DNA of 64,000 nt from Billgrantia aerodenitrificans (lineage in GTDB: Bacteria > Pseudomonadota > Gammaproteobacteria > Pseudomonadales > Halomonadaceae). This document shows, piece after piece, positions 17,473 to 26,488 of the stretch. The notes beneath the pieces were generated by a model. It had not been told where the DNA came from and did not search any database. It saw nothing but the letters and a program-made list of their open reading frames with translations. How positions within the stretch are numbered: the first letter of the stretch is position 1; the number at the start of each line of letters is the position of its first letter. The DNA lies in contig NZ_JABFTV010000008.1 in the NCBI RefSeq assembly GCF_021404405.1, positions 186,001 to 250,000 of the forward strand. The letters are read 5' to 3'. A program made the position numbers and the translations under genes.

Positions 17473-17658
17473 TTACAGATAAAACTTGGGCAGCTTGCGT
17501 GCAGCACGCTTGCGCTTGGCTTTAGTGGCGCGCAGCGGAACGTCCCAGATGGTCAGGAAGCGCTCGGTGACGGGGGCCGCTTCGCTCTCGGCGGCGTTCA
17601 GGTTGCGCCGGCTCGGCAGCGGCAGATCCCAGATGGTGGGGAAACGCAGTGTGTTCAT
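17473..17658 (-). CDS. 61-residue protein with duplicated TIWD motif
   Basis: This is a short basic protein with an internal duplication: FPTIWDLPLPSRRN (residues 6-19) and FLTIWDVPLRATK (residues 34-46), each a Thr-Ile-Trp-Asp-x-Pro-Leu core followed by basic residues. The C-terminus is Lys/Arg-rich (KAKRKRAARKLPKFYL). The internal repeat, the clean end before a bidirectional terminator and a GGAGG site upstream support a real gene. The GGAGG lies 24 bases before the ATG, but a perfect hairpin occupies 15 of those bases. Function is unknown. The basic tail could bind nucleic acid or an acidic partner. Confidence 0.6.
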   Translation of the reverse strand: MNTLRFPTIWDLPLPSRRNLNAAESEAAPVTERFLTIWDVPLRATKAKRKRAARKLPKFYL

Positions 17659-17667
17659 GATGAATTA

Positions 17668-17687
17668 CGGTTCTCGGAACCGCCTCC
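17668..17687 (-). promoter_or_regulatory. Hairpin between Shine-Dalgarno and start codon
   Basis: On the minus strand GGAGG (17687-17683) is followed directly by CGGTTC-CGA-GAACCG (17682-17668), a perfect 6-bp stem with a three-base loop, then nine bases to the ATG at 17658. Folding the hairpin would reduce the effective spacing from 24 to 9 bases, close to optimal, so it may control translation of the TIWD miniprotein. Confidence 0.5.
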
Positions 17688-17832
17688 GCATCGTTTGTGG
17701 AAGTATTTTTCATATTATCCACATTGTTAGACTTTAGTTCAACACTTCTTCGAACTTCCCCTTCTCGCTGGCCTGTCAATCGCTAATGGAGTCGCTATAC
17801 TGCAACGCAACATAAATGACGCAGGAGTTGTT

Positions 17833-19062
17833 ATGGCCAAGGAAGAACGCAAGCACATCGACCTCGCCCTGCAGGGCGGCGGCTCACACGGCGCCCTGAC
17901 CTGGGGAGTGTTGGACCGGCTGCTGGAGGAGGAGCGGCTGGAGATCGACGGCGTCAGCGGTACCAGTGCAGGAGCGATGAATGCCGTGGTGCTGGCCGAT
18001 GGGTTGCACCGCGGCGGGCGTGAGGGAGCGCGCCAGGCGCTGCACGATTTCTGGAGCGGCGTCAGCGATGCGGCACGCTTCTCGCCCATCCAGCCGACAC
18101 CATGGGACCAGTTGATGGGCAACAGCAGCCTGGACAACTCCCCCAGCTACCTGATGTTCGAGAGCCTCACCCAGCTCATCGCCCCGTCCAAGCTAAACCC
18201 GATGAAGTTCAACCCCTTGCGCGACCTGGTGTGCAAGCTGGTCGACTTCGAACGGGTCAATGCCTGCCGCAAGGCCAAGGTGTACGTCACCGCCACCAAC
18301 GTTCGTACCGGGCGCGCCAAGGTCTTCTCTCAACCCGAGATCACGGTGGACACCGTCATGGCCTCGGCTTGCCTGCCATTCATGTTCCCGGCGGTGGAAA
18401 TCGACGGCGAAGCCTACTGGGACGGCGGCTACAGCGGTAATCCGGCGCTGTTCCCGCTGGTGGACGACATGGACTGCCAGGACCTGGTAGTGATCCAGGT
18501 AAACCCGCTGGTCAGGCAGCGCCTGCCCGACAGCGCCCGGGACATCATCAACCGCATCAACGAGATCACCTTCAATACCAGCCTGATCAAGGAGCTGCGC
18601 AGTATTCAGTTGCTGCAGCAGCTGATCGACGCCGAAGGGCTCGAGGTGGAGCGCTACCGCTCCATGCGCCTGCACCTGATCCATGCCGAGCAGGAGGTGG
18701 AGAAGCTCTCCGCCTCGAGCAAGCTCAACGCCCAGTGGGATTTCGTCTCGCGCCTCTATCGCCAGGGACGCGGCTGGGCCGATCTGTGGCTGAAGGAGAA
18801 CTTCGACAAGCTGGGGCAGTGCTCCACCTTCGATCTCAATGCCGTGTTCAGCGATACCTTCCGCCCGCTCGCCCGCCCCAGCGGCACGAGCCAGGACGTC
18901 GCCGCGGCCGAGCAGGACAAGCCCAGCGCCGAGGAGCCCAGTGCCAGGCTGCCTGCCGACAAGCAGCCCACCGACAAGGCCTCCACCAGCAAGGCATCCA
19001 CCGGCAAGGCGCCCAGCCGCAATGACTCCAGCACGAAGACTGGCAAAGGAGACGAGTCATGA
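17833..19062 (+). CDS. Patatin-like phospholipase/esterase
   Basis: This 409-residue serine hydrolase has the oxyanion segment LALQGGGSHGALTWG, the nucleophile elbow G-T-S45-A-G, and the dyad aspartate D197 in YWDGGYSGNPAL. The last 60 or so residues form a low-complexity tail of Lys, Ser, Thr, Ala and Pro with repeats such as TDKASTSKASTGKA. The gene overlaps the GntP permease by ATGA. In related proteobacteria patatins of this group sit near D-3-hydroxybutyrate genes, suggesting release or use of hydroxybutyrate or lipid. That link is inference from neighbourhood. Confidence 0.9.
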   Translation: MAKEERKHIDLALQGGGSHGALTWGVLDRLLEEERLEIDGVSGTSAGAMNAVVLADGLHRGGREGARQALHDFWSGVSDAARFSPIQPTPWDQLMGNSSLDNSPSYLMFESLTQLIAPSKLNPMKFNPLRDLVCKLVDFERVNACRKAKVYVTATNVRTGRAKVFSQPEITVDTVMASACLPFMFPAVEIDGEAYWDGGYSGNPALFPLVDDMDCQDLVVIQVNPLVRQRLPDSARDIINRINEITFNTSLIKELRSIQLLQQLIDAEGLEVERYRSMRLHLIHAEQEVEKLSASSKLNAQWDFVSRLYRQGRGWADLWLKENFDKLGQCSTFDLNAVFSDTFRPLARPSGTSQDVAAAEQDKPSAEEPSARLPADKQPTDKASTSKASTGKAPSRNDSSTKTGKGDES

Positions 19063-20504
19063 GCGGCATTCTTGCCATCGTCGTTGCGCTGGTCCTGCTG
19101 ATGTACCTGGCCTATCGCGGCCTGAGCCTGCTGATTCTGGCCCCGGCGCTGGCCGCCCTGGTGGCGCTGGTGTCGGTGGATACGCCGCTGCTGGCCAGCT
19201 ACACCCAGGTCTTCATGGGCTCGGCAGGCAACTTCATCGTCAGCTTCTTCCCGCTGTTCCTGCTGGGGGCCATCTTCGGCAAGTTGATGGAAGATTCCGG
19301 CAGCGCCGAGGTGCTGGCCGGTGCCATCGTCGAACGTCTGGGCGAGAGTCGCGCCATTCTCGCCGTAGTGATTTCCTGTGCGGTGATGACCTACGGCGGC
19401 GTGTCACTGTTCGTGGTGGCTTTCGCCGTGTTTCCTATCGCCGCAGCACTATTTCGCAAGGCCGACCTGCCCAAGCGACTGATCCCCGGCACCATCGCCC
19501 TGGGTGCCTTCACCTTCACCATGACGGCGCTGCCCGGCACACCGGCGATCCAGAACGCCATCCCGATGCCCTTCTTCGGCACCTCGCCCTTCGCCGCCCC
19601 GGGGCTCGGCATCATGACCGGATTGATCATGCTGGGCCTGGGTCAGGCCTGGCTCACCTACCGCGCCAGGCAGGCACGAGCAGCGGGCGAAGGCTACGGC
19701 GAGCATGACAGCGAGCCCACCCCGCACGATCACCTGCGCGAGCGTGCGGCCGGCGAAGGCTTCGACCTGGCCGAGGTCCAGCCTCAGCCTCGCAGCGGGC
19801 TGCCCAGCCTGCCTCTGGCACTGCTGCCCATCGTGCTAGTGATCGCGCTGAACCTGCTGTTCACCACCGTGGTCATCCCGGCCATGGATACCGGCTACCT
19901 GGCGGATCCGGTCTACGGCGCCACCAGCATCGAATCGGTACGTGGCGTGTGGTCGGTCATCGCCGCGCTGGTGTTCTCGATTCTGGTGTTGATTGCGCTC
20001 AATTGGTCGCGCCTGCAGCAACTTACCGCCTCGCTGGACAGCGGCGCCAACGCCTCGCTGCTGCCGATCTTCAACACCGCGAGCCTGGTCGGCTTCGGCT
20101 CGGTGATCGCCTCGCTGGCGGCTTTCGATGCCATCAGCGCCTGGGTGACCACCGCCGGCGGCGACAATCCGCTCATTTCGCTGGCCATCGCGGTGAACCT
20201 GCTGGCGGGCATGACCGGCTCCGCCTCCGGTGGCATGAGCATCGCGCTCTCTACCCTCGGCGACACCTACCTGGCCATGGGCCAGGCGGCCGGCATCTCA
20301 CCCGATCTACTGCACCGGGTTACCGCCGTGGCCACCGGCGGCCTGGACGCCCTGCCCCACAACGGCGCGGTGATCACCCTGCTCTCGATCTGCGGCTTGA
20401 CGCACCGCCAGGCCTACCTGGACATCGCCGCGGTGGCCGTGGTGGGGCCGATCATCTCGCTGATCCTGCTGATCCTGGTGGGCTCGCTGGTGGGTTCCTT
20501 TTAA
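19059..20504 (+). CDS. GntP-family permease, possibly D-3-hydroxybutyrate
   Basis: This 481-residue inner-membrane carrier has about twelve hydrophobic segments and GntP-type features such as FFPLFLLGAIFGKLMEDSGS, the TALPGTPAIQNAIPMPFFGT loop and GMTGSASGGMSIAL. A polar loop near residues 207-245 breaks the two halves. GntP members carry gluconate, other sugar acids or D-beta-hydroxybutyrate in symport with H+ or Na+. Coupling to the patatin gene (ATGA overlap) favours a hydroxy-acid such as 3-hydroxybutyrate. A hairpin after the stop overlaps the end of the convergent EamA gene. Confidence 0.88.
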   Translation: MSGILAIVVALVLLMYLAYRGLSLLILAPALAALVALVSVDTPLLASYTQVFMGSAGNFIVSFFPLFLLGAIFGKLMEDSGSAEVLAGAIVERLGESRAILAVVISCAVMTYGGVSLFVVAFAVFPIAAALFRKADLPKRLIPGTIALGAFTFTMTALPGTPAIQNAIPMPFFGTSPFAAPGLGIMTGLIMLGLGQAWLTYRARQARAAGEGYGEHDSEPTPHDHLRERAAGEGFDLAEVQPQPRSGLPSLPLALLPIVLVIALNLLFTTVVIPAMDTGYLADPVYGATSIESVRGVWSVIAALVFSILVLIALNWSRLQQLTASLDSGANASLLPIFNTASLVGFGSVIASLAAFDAISAWVTTAGGDNPLISLAIAVNLLAGMTGSASGGMSIALSTLGDTYLAMGQAAGISPDLLHRVTAVATGGLDALPHNGAVITLLSICGLTHRQAYLDIAAVAVVGPIISLILLILVGSLVGSF

Positions 20505-20533
20505 CGGCTCGTTCTGAACGGTCCGTTCCAGCC

Positions 20534-20565
20534 CCCGTGCGCCCGTCTCAGGCGGAGCGCACGGG
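20534..20565. terminator. Hairpin between convergent genes
   Basis: CCCGTGCGC (20534-20542) pairs with GCGCACGGG (20557-20565), with a CCG/CGG extension in the loop. It lies between the GntP permease and the end of the convergent EamA gene. There is no clear T tract, so activity is uncertain. Confidence 0.4.
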
Positions 20566-21444
20566 AGTTGCCTGCCTCTTACGGCGCACCAGCGCACCGC
20601 TGCCGACCAGCATGCCCAGGGTGATCACGCCTGCCGCCAGGGCCAGCAGCGGCGTGGCCTCGGCGTAGCCGGCCACGATCAGCACCAGCGTGGAGAGCAG
20701 CGGCGTGGCGTAGGCCAACAGCCCGAGCAGATGCAGGTCGCCGTGCTTGACGCCAATGTCCCAGGTGAAGAAGGCACTGCCCACCGGCCCTAGGCCCAGC
20801 CCAACCACACCCAGCCACTCGATGCCCTGGGGCCAGCGCGCCACCTCGAACAGGCCGTGACAGGCGAAGGCCAGCAGCGCCGTGACCAGGCAGAAGCCAC
20901 CCACGGCGCTGGTCGGCACCGCCTTCTTGGCTCGCGACAGTACCGAATAGCCGCTCCACACCAGGGCACAGGCGAAGGCCGCCCCATAGCCCAGCGCGCT
21001 GCCGCCGGCGCCCAGATCGCCGCCGATCAACAGCACCGCCCCGGCAAAGCCCAGCAGCCCACCCACCACGTGCCTGGGCAGCAGGCGCTCTCCCGGCAGC
21101 AGGCCGACGAACAGCACGATCAGCAGCGGCCACAGATAGCTGATCAGCCCCGCATTAGCCGGCGGCGCATTCTGCTGGGCGACGAAGTAGAGCGCGTGAT
21201 AGCCGAACAGCCCGCCCACTCCGAGCGCCCACACCGAAGGCGCCTGACGCAGCGGTGCAGTGAACGACTCACGACGCGCCAGGCTCCAGGCGAAAAAACA
21301 GAGAAAGGCAATGCTGAAGGCCAGCCCGGTGAGCAGGAACGGCGGCACCGGCCCCGAGAGCTGAGTCAGGGTGGCGAGCAACGCCCAGTTGAGAATGGTG
21401 GTGGCCCCGATGGCCGTAGCCTGTCGTCGGGTCAAAGCGGACAT
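20548..21444 (-). CDS. EamA/DMT-superfamily exporter (YddG-like)
   Basis: This 298-residue membrane protein has ten predicted helices arranged as two EamA repeats. The loop HALYFVAQQNAPPANAGLISYLWPLLIVLF with its SYLWPLLIVLF signature, and a second-half TWDIGVKHGDLHLLGLLAYATPLL segment, resemble YddG, an exporter of aromatic amino acids. The substrate is only an analogy. Its 5' neighbour on the same strand is an AraC regulator 41 bases upstream, so the pair may form one unit. Confidence 0.87.
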   Translation of the reverse strand: MSALTRRQATAIGATTILNWALLATLTQLSGPVPPFLLTGLAFSIAFLCFFAWSLARRESFTAPLRQAPSVWALGVGGLFGYHALYFVAQQNAPPANAGLISYLWPLLIVLFVGLLPGERLLPRHVVGGLLGFAGAVLLIGGDLGAGGSALGYGAAFACALVWSGYSVLSRAKKAVPTSAVGGFCLVTALLAFACHGLFEVARWPQGIEWLGVVGLGLGPVGSAFFTWDIGVKHGDLHLLGLLAYATPLLSTLVLIVAGYAEATPLLALAAGVITLGMLVGSGALVRRKRQATPVRSA

Positions 21445-21485
21445 GATGAGACCTCGTCAGTGTTGTCGAGGCCACAGCATGGGCT

Positions 21486-22259
21486 TCAGATCGAGACGCG
21501 GCTTGTCGAATCCTGACCTCTTTTCGAGGTGCCGCCCGAAGCCACTAGGCGCCGCCACTCACTCGGCGAGACATCGTGCTGGCGGCGGAAGCTGCGCGAG
21601 AAGTGTGCGCTGTCGGCAAAGCCACAGGCCAGAGCCACCTCGGTGAGCGAGGCACCACCGACCTGGAGCAGCTCACAGGCACGCGACAGGCGCTGTCGTA
21701 CCAGCCATTCGTGGGGCGAGAGGCCGGTCAGCGCACGAAACTGGCGGGCGAAGACGGCCTCGGCCAGGTGGCAGCGGCGGGCCATCTCGGCCACACGCCA
21801 GGTGTGTGCCAGGTCGGCGCGCATGGCGGGTAACAGATCGAGCAGCTTGAGCCGCGGCGGTACCAGCCTACGGCCGCCGGCTTCAAGCGCCAGCTCGAGC
21901 CAGCGGGCCAGGGCCTGGCCGGACTCCCCCATCTTCGCTTTACGCAGGCACTCGCCCCGTGCCATCAGTGCCTCAGGCAGGCGCCGGGCCGGGCCCTCGA
22001 ACAGGCCATCCAGAAGCAGCGCCTCGCACCAAGCCTCGGGCAGGTCGAGCACCAGCACACGGTTGTCGCCCGGCGCCAGGTAATGATGCAGGTCGCCGCT
22101 TGCCACCGGGGCCAGCACGGCGCGGGTCACGTGGATGAGCCGCCCCGCCGCTTCGAGCTCCAGGGCACCGTCGAGCCCCAGCAGCAGCTGGTGAAAGCCG
22201 TGACGGTCGCTCAGTTCACGATCGGGATAGCTACGAGTTTCGACGAGGGGGCTGTCCAT
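21486..22259 (-). CDS. AraC-family transcriptional regulator
   Basis: This 257-residue protein has an N-terminal cupin-like ligand domain (for example HHYLAPGDNRVLVLDLP near 58-74). The C-terminal AraC double helix-turn-helix covers residues about 145-245, including VFARQFRALTGLSPHEWLVRQRL and the signature VALACGFADSAHFSRSFRRQ. It is followed at 41 bases by the EamA exporter, the likely target gene. The ligand is unknown. Confidence 0.92.
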   Translation of the reverse strand: MDSPLVETRSYPDRELSDRHGFHQLLLGLDGALELEAAGRLIHVTRAVLAPVASGDLHHYLAPGDNRVLVLDLPEAWCEALLLDGLFEGPARRLPEALMARGECLRKAKMGESGQALARWLELALEAGGRRLVPPRLKLLDLLPAMRADLAHTWRVAEMARRCHLAEAVFARQFRALTGLSPHEWLVRQRLSRACELLQVGGASLTEVALACGFADSAHFSRSFRRQHDVSPSEWRRLVASGGTSKRGQDSTSRVSI

Positions 22260-22278
22260 GACATATCCATCCCGGCAC

Positions 22279-23364
22279 CTAGAACCAGCGCTTGCGCTTG
22301 AACCACACCACCATTCCTATTCCGACGGCAATCATCACACCCCACACCATAGGATAGCCCCAGTACCAGCCCAGCTCGGGCATGGCGAAGGGGCTGTCGG
22401 GATTCTCGAAGTTCATGCCGTACACGCCGACGATGAAGGTCAGCGGCATGAACACGGTGGCGATGATGGTCAGGGTACGCATGCTCTCGTTGAGCCGATT
22501 GCTCATGCTGGAGAGATAGACGTCGAGCAGGCTGGCCGTCATGTCGCGATAGCTCTCCACCAGGTCGATGACCTGCACGGTATGGTCATAGATGTCACGC
22601 ATCCAGAGCCGCGTATCGGGGGTGAAGAGATCGTCGTGATCGCGCAGCAGCTGGTTGATCACTTCGCGGGTGGGCCATAGATAGCGGCGCAGCATGATCA
22701 GTTCGCGCTTCAGCCCATGCAAGTGCTCCAGGGTCGAGCTGTCGGGACGGTCGAGAATCTCCACCTCGAGTTCCTCGATGCGCTCGCCCACGCTGTCGAG
22801 CACCGGGAAGGCGTGGTCGACGGCAGCATCGAGCAGGCCGTAGAGCAGGTCATCCGCCTCGCCCAGTGCCCGGCCGCCACGCTCCTTGAGCCGCCGCCGA
22901 AAGACGACGAAAGGATCCAGCGCCCCGCCCATGAAGCTGATGATGACGTTGCCACCCATGAACAGCGCCAACTGGTAGAGATGCAGGTCGCCTTCATCGT
23001 CCAGTTCCGGAATGCCGAGAAACACTACCAGCGACTCATCAAAGCGCTCCACCTTGGGCCGCTGCCCGCCGTTGAGAATGTCTTCCTGCGCCAGCGGATG
23101 CAGCCCCACCCGGTCGCCCAACAGCTCCAGTTCTTCTGCCGTCGGCACACCCTGCACGTGCAACCAGCACAGCGGCTCTTGCGCATCGACGCCGGGGGTG
23201 GCCTCAGGCGAGACCTCAAGGGGCTCGCCCCAGCGCCCCGCTTCACGACGGGCCAGCGTATAGGTGGCCGGCGCCAGCAGCGCCGCCTGCTCCAGGGTCA
23301 GCTCGCGCAGCGTGCCCGGGGCGGTGCCGGCCGGGTGGTAGTGCTTCTTGAACAGTCGGGTCAT
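22279..23364 (-). CDS. corA: CorA-family magnesium/cobalt transporter
   Basis: This 361-residue protein, counted from the ATG at 23364, has a large cytoplasmic domain and two C-terminal membrane helices joined by the selectivity motif GMN in FIVGVYGMNFENPDSPF. The acidic stretch before TM1 (ESYRDMTASLLDVYLSSMSN) is typical. It forms a pentameric Mg2+ channel that can also pass Co2+, Ni2+ or Zn2+ in some members. The gene is divergent from the GltS-like symporter across about 170 bases and downstream genes are unrelated. Confidence 0.94.
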   Translation of the reverse strand: MTRLFKKHYHPAGTAPGTLRELTLEQAALLAPATYTLARREAGRWGEPLEVSPEATPGVDAQEPLCWLHVQGVPTAEELELLGDRVGLHPLAQEDILNGGQRPKVERFDESLVVFLGIPELDDEGDLHLYQLALFMGGNVIISFMGGALDPFVVFRRRLKERGGRALGEADDLLYGLLDAAVDHAFPVLDSVGERIEELEVEILDRPDSSTLEHLHGLKRELIMLRRYLWPTREVINQLLRDHDDLFTPDTRLWMRDIYDHTVQVIDLVESYRDMTASLLDVYLSSMSNRLNESMRTLTIIATVFMPLTFIVGVYGMNFENPDSPFAMPELGWYWGYPMVWGVMIAVGIGMVVWFKRKRWF

Positions 23365-23534
23365 GTGGGTATCGATCCTAGGCGATTCGGCCCTACCCAT
23401 ATTGACACGCTTTGACGTCGCCACGAATCCTGGACGGTATGGGCACGTCCGCCGGTTCAGCGAAGCAACGAAATTCAGCTAATCTGTAACGTGGCGTGAG
23501 GTAAAAGGAAGCCAGCCCAAGGAAGGAGAACGAC

Positions 23535-24998
23535 ATGACCATGACGGTGGGCGAGCTTTTCATTGCCCTGGTGCTCATCTCGCTGGTGCTGCTGGCCAGC
23601 AATGCCATTCGCAACGTTTCGCCCTGGCTACGGCGTCTGTTTCTGCCTAGCTCGGTGATCGGCGGTGCGATCCTGCTGCTGCTCGGCCCGGAGGTGGCGG
23701 GCCGCGCGGTAACGGCGCCCTTCGAGGAAGCCGCCGGCCTGTTTCCCGAATACGTCTTCGAAAGCTGGGCCGCCCTGCCCGGCCTGCTGATCAACGTGGT
23801 GTTTGCCGCGCTCTTCATCGGCCGACCGATCCCCGGGCTGCGCACCATCTGGATGCGCGCCGGGCCGCAGGTGGTAGTGGGCCAAACCATGGCCTGGGGC
23901 CAGTACGTGGTCGGCCTGACCCTGGCCATTCTCATTCTCGCGCCCGTGTTCGGCATGAACCCCATGGCCGGCGCCCTGATCGAGATCGGCTTCGAAGGCG
24001 GCCACGGCACCGCTGCCGGCATGGCCGACACCTTCGCCGAGCTCGGCTTCGAGGAGGGCGCCGACCTGGCATTGGGGTTGGCCACCGTGGGCATCGTCTC
24101 GGGCGTGCTGATCGGTACGCTGATGATCAACATCGCGGCCCGGCGCGGGGTCATCAGCCTGGAGAAGACGCGCAAGACCTCGGAGGCGCTGGACGAAGCC
24201 CAATCCATGTCCCAGGGCGAGGAAAACGAGCTGCCGCCCACCGAGGAGTACAGCGAGTTCAAGAAGGACCTGGCCCAGGAAGAGGAAACCGCCGATCCGC
24301 TGAGCCTGCATATCGGCCTGGTCGGCATCGCCATCGCCATCGGCTGGCTGATCCTTTCCGCCCTGCAATGGATCGAACAGCAGACCTGGGCGCGCAACGA
24401 CGGCCTGGAGATTCTCGCCCACGTGCCGCTGTTCCCCATCGCCATGATCGGTGGCGTGATCGTGCAGCTGTGCGTTACGCGTTTCGGCCTCGAACCCCAC
24501 GTCTCCAGCCGCACCATGGCACGCATCGCCGGCACCGCCCTCGACTTCACCATCGTCGCGGCACTGGCCACACTGTCGCTCACCGCCCTGGGCGAGCACT
24601 TCATCCCGTTCCTGCTGCTGGCACTGGCGGGCATCGGCTGGTCGCTGTTCGTACTGATCGTGATCGCCCCGCGGGTTATCCCCGAGAACTGGTTCGAGCG
24701 CGGCATCGGCGACTTCGGCCAGTCCATGGGCGTGACCGTCACCGGCCTGCTGCTGATGCGCATGGCCGACCCCAAGAACCGCTCCGGCGCGTTCGAAAGC
24801 TTCGGCTACAAGCAGCTGATGTTCGAACCGGTGGTCGGCGGCGGGCTGTTCACGGCGGCGTCGCTGCCGCTCATTGCCCAGTTCGGCGCGCCCACCGTGC
24901 TTGGCTTCACGCTGATACTCACCGTGGCCTGGCTGATCTTCGGCCTGCTCTACTTCGGCCGTATGGTACCGGAGCGAGGGCGGGGACGATGGGGATGA
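23535..24998 (+). CDS. GltS-like sodium:glutamate symporter-family protein
   Basis: This 487-residue carrier has two hydrophobic halves separated by a hydrophilic loop at about residues 205-255 (SEALDEAQSMSQGEENELPP). The substrate-site-like segment IEIGFEGGHGTAAGMADTF and the repeat PVVGGGLFTAASLPLIAQFG match the GltS family pattern. It is longer than E. coli GltS (about 400), mainly because of the central acidic loop. Na+-driven uptake of glutamate or a related organic anion is expected and suits a salt-adapted cell. A GGAAGGAGAA ribosome site precedes the ATG. Confidence 0.85.
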   Translation: MTMTVGELFIALVLISLVLLASNAIRNVSPWLRRLFLPSSVIGGAILLLLGPEVAGRAVTAPFEEAAGLFPEYVFESWAALPGLLINVVFAALFIGRPIPGLRTIWMRAGPQVVVGQTMAWGQYVVGLTLAILILAPVFGMNPMAGALIEIGFEGGHGTAAGMADTFAELGFEEGADLALGLATVGIVSGVLIGTLMINIAARRGVISLEKTRKTSEALDEAQSMSQGEENELPPTEEYSEFKKDLAQEEETADPLSLHIGLVGIAIAIGWLILSALQWIEQQTWARNDGLEILAHVPLFPIAMIGGVIVQLCVTRFGLEPHVSSRTMARIAGTALDFTIVAALATLSLTALGEHFIPFLLLALAGIGWSLFVLIVIAPRVIPENWFERGIGDFGQSMGVTVTGLLLMRMADPKNRSGAFESFGYKQLMFEPVVGGGLFTAASLPLIAQFGAPTVLGFTLILTVAWLIFGLLYFGRMVPERGRGRWG

Positions 24999-25068
24999 AT
25001 GAAGACCTGGAGCGTGTCAGTCACCTGAGCCATAGTGTCGATGGACTCCTCATGAGAAGCGGAAAAGC

Positions 25069-25476
25069 ATGCTGCCAATCCAAGGGATCGATCATCTGGT
25101 GCTGCGCATCCGCGACACCGACGCCATGCTCGCCTTCTACTGCGACGTGTTGGGCTGCACGGTGGAGAAGCGTCAGGAAGAGATCGGCCTGATTCAACTG
25201 CGCGCCGGACGCAGCCTGATCGACCTGGTACCCGTGGCAGGCCCGCTTGGGCAGCGTGGTGGCGTCGCCCCGGGCCGCGAGGGGCGCAATCTCGATCACT
25301 TCTGCCTGCGCCTGGAGCCCTTCGACGAGGTGACGATTCGCCGACACCTGACCACGCACGGCATCGAGGCTGGCGAACTTCAGCAGCGTTATGGCGCTGA
25401 GGGCACCGGCCCCTCGCTCTACCTCGAAGACCCTGAAGGCAACACCGTCGAGCTCAAGGGGCCGCCCACCATCTGA
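25069..25476 (+). CDS. VOC-family (glyoxalase-like) protein
   Basis: This 135-residue metalloprotein has the two beta-alpha-beta-beta-beta modules of the vicinal oxygen chelate superfamily. Candidate metal ligands are His9 in GIDHLVLRIRD, the His in LDHFCLRLEPFDE and the Glu in LYLEDPEGNTVEL. Such proteins include glyoxalase I and small-molecule resistance or dioxygenase proteins; which applies is not readable. The gene is convergent with the TfoX-N gene, 17 bases apart. Confidence 0.87.
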   Translation: MLPIQGIDHLVLRIRDTDAMLAFYCDVLGCTVEKRQEEIGLIQLRAGRSLIDLVPVAGPLGQRGGVAPGREGRNLDHFCLRLEPFDEVTIRRHLTTHGIEAGELQQRYGAEGTGPSLYLEDPEGNTVELKGPPTI

Positions 25477-25493
25477 GCATCAACAGCCGGGCC

Positions 25494-25838
25494 TCAGGAT
25501 TTCGTCTTGCGCTTGCCCGCCTGAGCGCGTAGGGCGGCCTCGAAGGAGCGGCGTGCCCAGACGGCAGCCAGCTCGCGGTCCTCGAACAACTCCTCCGGCG
25601 CCTGGTAATAGGACATCTGCACCACCCTGCCACCCTTGTCGTACTCGAACGGCTCGAGCCCCTCGCGCTCGAAGTCGTCAAGGTTGTGCGCATCGACCTT
25701 GAGATAGAGCGTCTCGTCGGCCACCAGTGCGAACATCAGGCCATCGTGATAGATGCCGTGCCCGCCGAACATGCGCCGCGCGGTGATGGGACCGAACAGC
25801 TCGAACACGTCGCGCAGCGAATCCGTATATTCGCTCAC
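25494..25838 (-). CDS. TfoX N-terminal domain protein
   Basis: This 114-residue protein consists of a TfoX/Sxy N-terminal domain alone: PITARRMFGGHGIYHDGLMFALV and YLKVDAHNLDDFEREG are the recognisable segments, with a Lys/Arg tail. Full TfoX, a competence regulator, has an additional C-terminal domain that is missing here. Stand-alone N domains are common and mostly uncharacterised, so a competence role should not be assumed. Confidence 0.88.
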   Translation of the reverse strand: MSEYTDSLRDVFELFGPITARRMFGGHGIYHDGLMFALVADETLYLKVDAHNLDDFEREGLEPFEYDKGGRVVQMSYYQAPEELFEDRELAAVWARRSFEAALRAQAGKRKTKS

Positions 25839-25889
25839 GGCATCTCCTCCATGCCTATGGGTTCTCCGTCATTCTGGCTTACGACCAGC

Positions 25890-26474
25890 TCAGCTCAAAG
25901 CAATCGGCCTGCCCACGCAGAGCGCCGTGGCCAGCTTGGATGGCAGCTCGCGGTAGGCGGTATCCGGCTCGGCCCCCAGACCGTCGAGAATGCTCGTGAA
26001 GAAAGCGCGCCCGGCGACCACGGCGACGATGTCGAATATTTCGTCGTCGGCAAGCCCATGGACGCGCAGTGTTTCGATATCCTCGGCGCCGACCTCCTGA
26101 GCGCGACAGGCCACCTTGGCGGCAAAGGCCATGATGTCGCGCTCGACCGGGTCGGGCGAGCCTTCCTCACCGAGTAGCATGGCCTGGGTGGCCTCCATAC
26201 CCACCAGCTCCGCCAGGAACTTGGCATGGGCCAACGAGCAGTAGGAATTGCCCAGGGCCCGGGCGGCGGCAACGGTCACCAACTCGTAGCGGCGCGACTC
26301 CATGGGGCGGCGGATGGTGGCGATAAGCGTCGCCCAGGCCTTCATCACTTCGGGGCGATGACAGAACAGCCGGGCATAGTTGGGCAGGTAGCCGAAGTGC
26401 GCCCGCTGGCGCTGATACATGGCCTGCACCTCGCCTTCGGCCTGCTCGGGGGCAATCGTCTCGATATAGCTCAT
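25890..26474 (-). CDS. AhpD-like carboxymuconolactone decarboxylase-family protein
   Basis: This 194-residue helical protein belongs to the peroxidase-related branch of the CMD/AhpD family, with PNYARLFCHRPEVMKAW and RYELVTVAAARALGNSYCSLAHA. The usual CxxC redox pair is reduced to one cysteine in SYCSLAH, so classical AhpD disulfide chemistry may be lost. It starts 15 bases after the cysteine synthase-glutaredoxin fusion and is probably co-transcribed, consistent with a thiol or peroxide role. Confidence 0.85.
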   Translation of the reverse strand: MSYIETIAPEQAEGEVQAMYQRQRAHFGYLPNYARLFCHRPEVMKAWATLIATIRRPMESRRYELVTVAAARALGNSYCSLAHAKFLAELVGMEATQAMLLGEEGSPDPVERDIMAFAAKVACRAQEVGAEDIETLRVHGLADDEIFDIVAVVAGRAFFTSILDGLGAEPDTAYRELPSKLATALCVGRPIALS

Positions 26475-26488
26475 GTGCGTGTCTCCTC

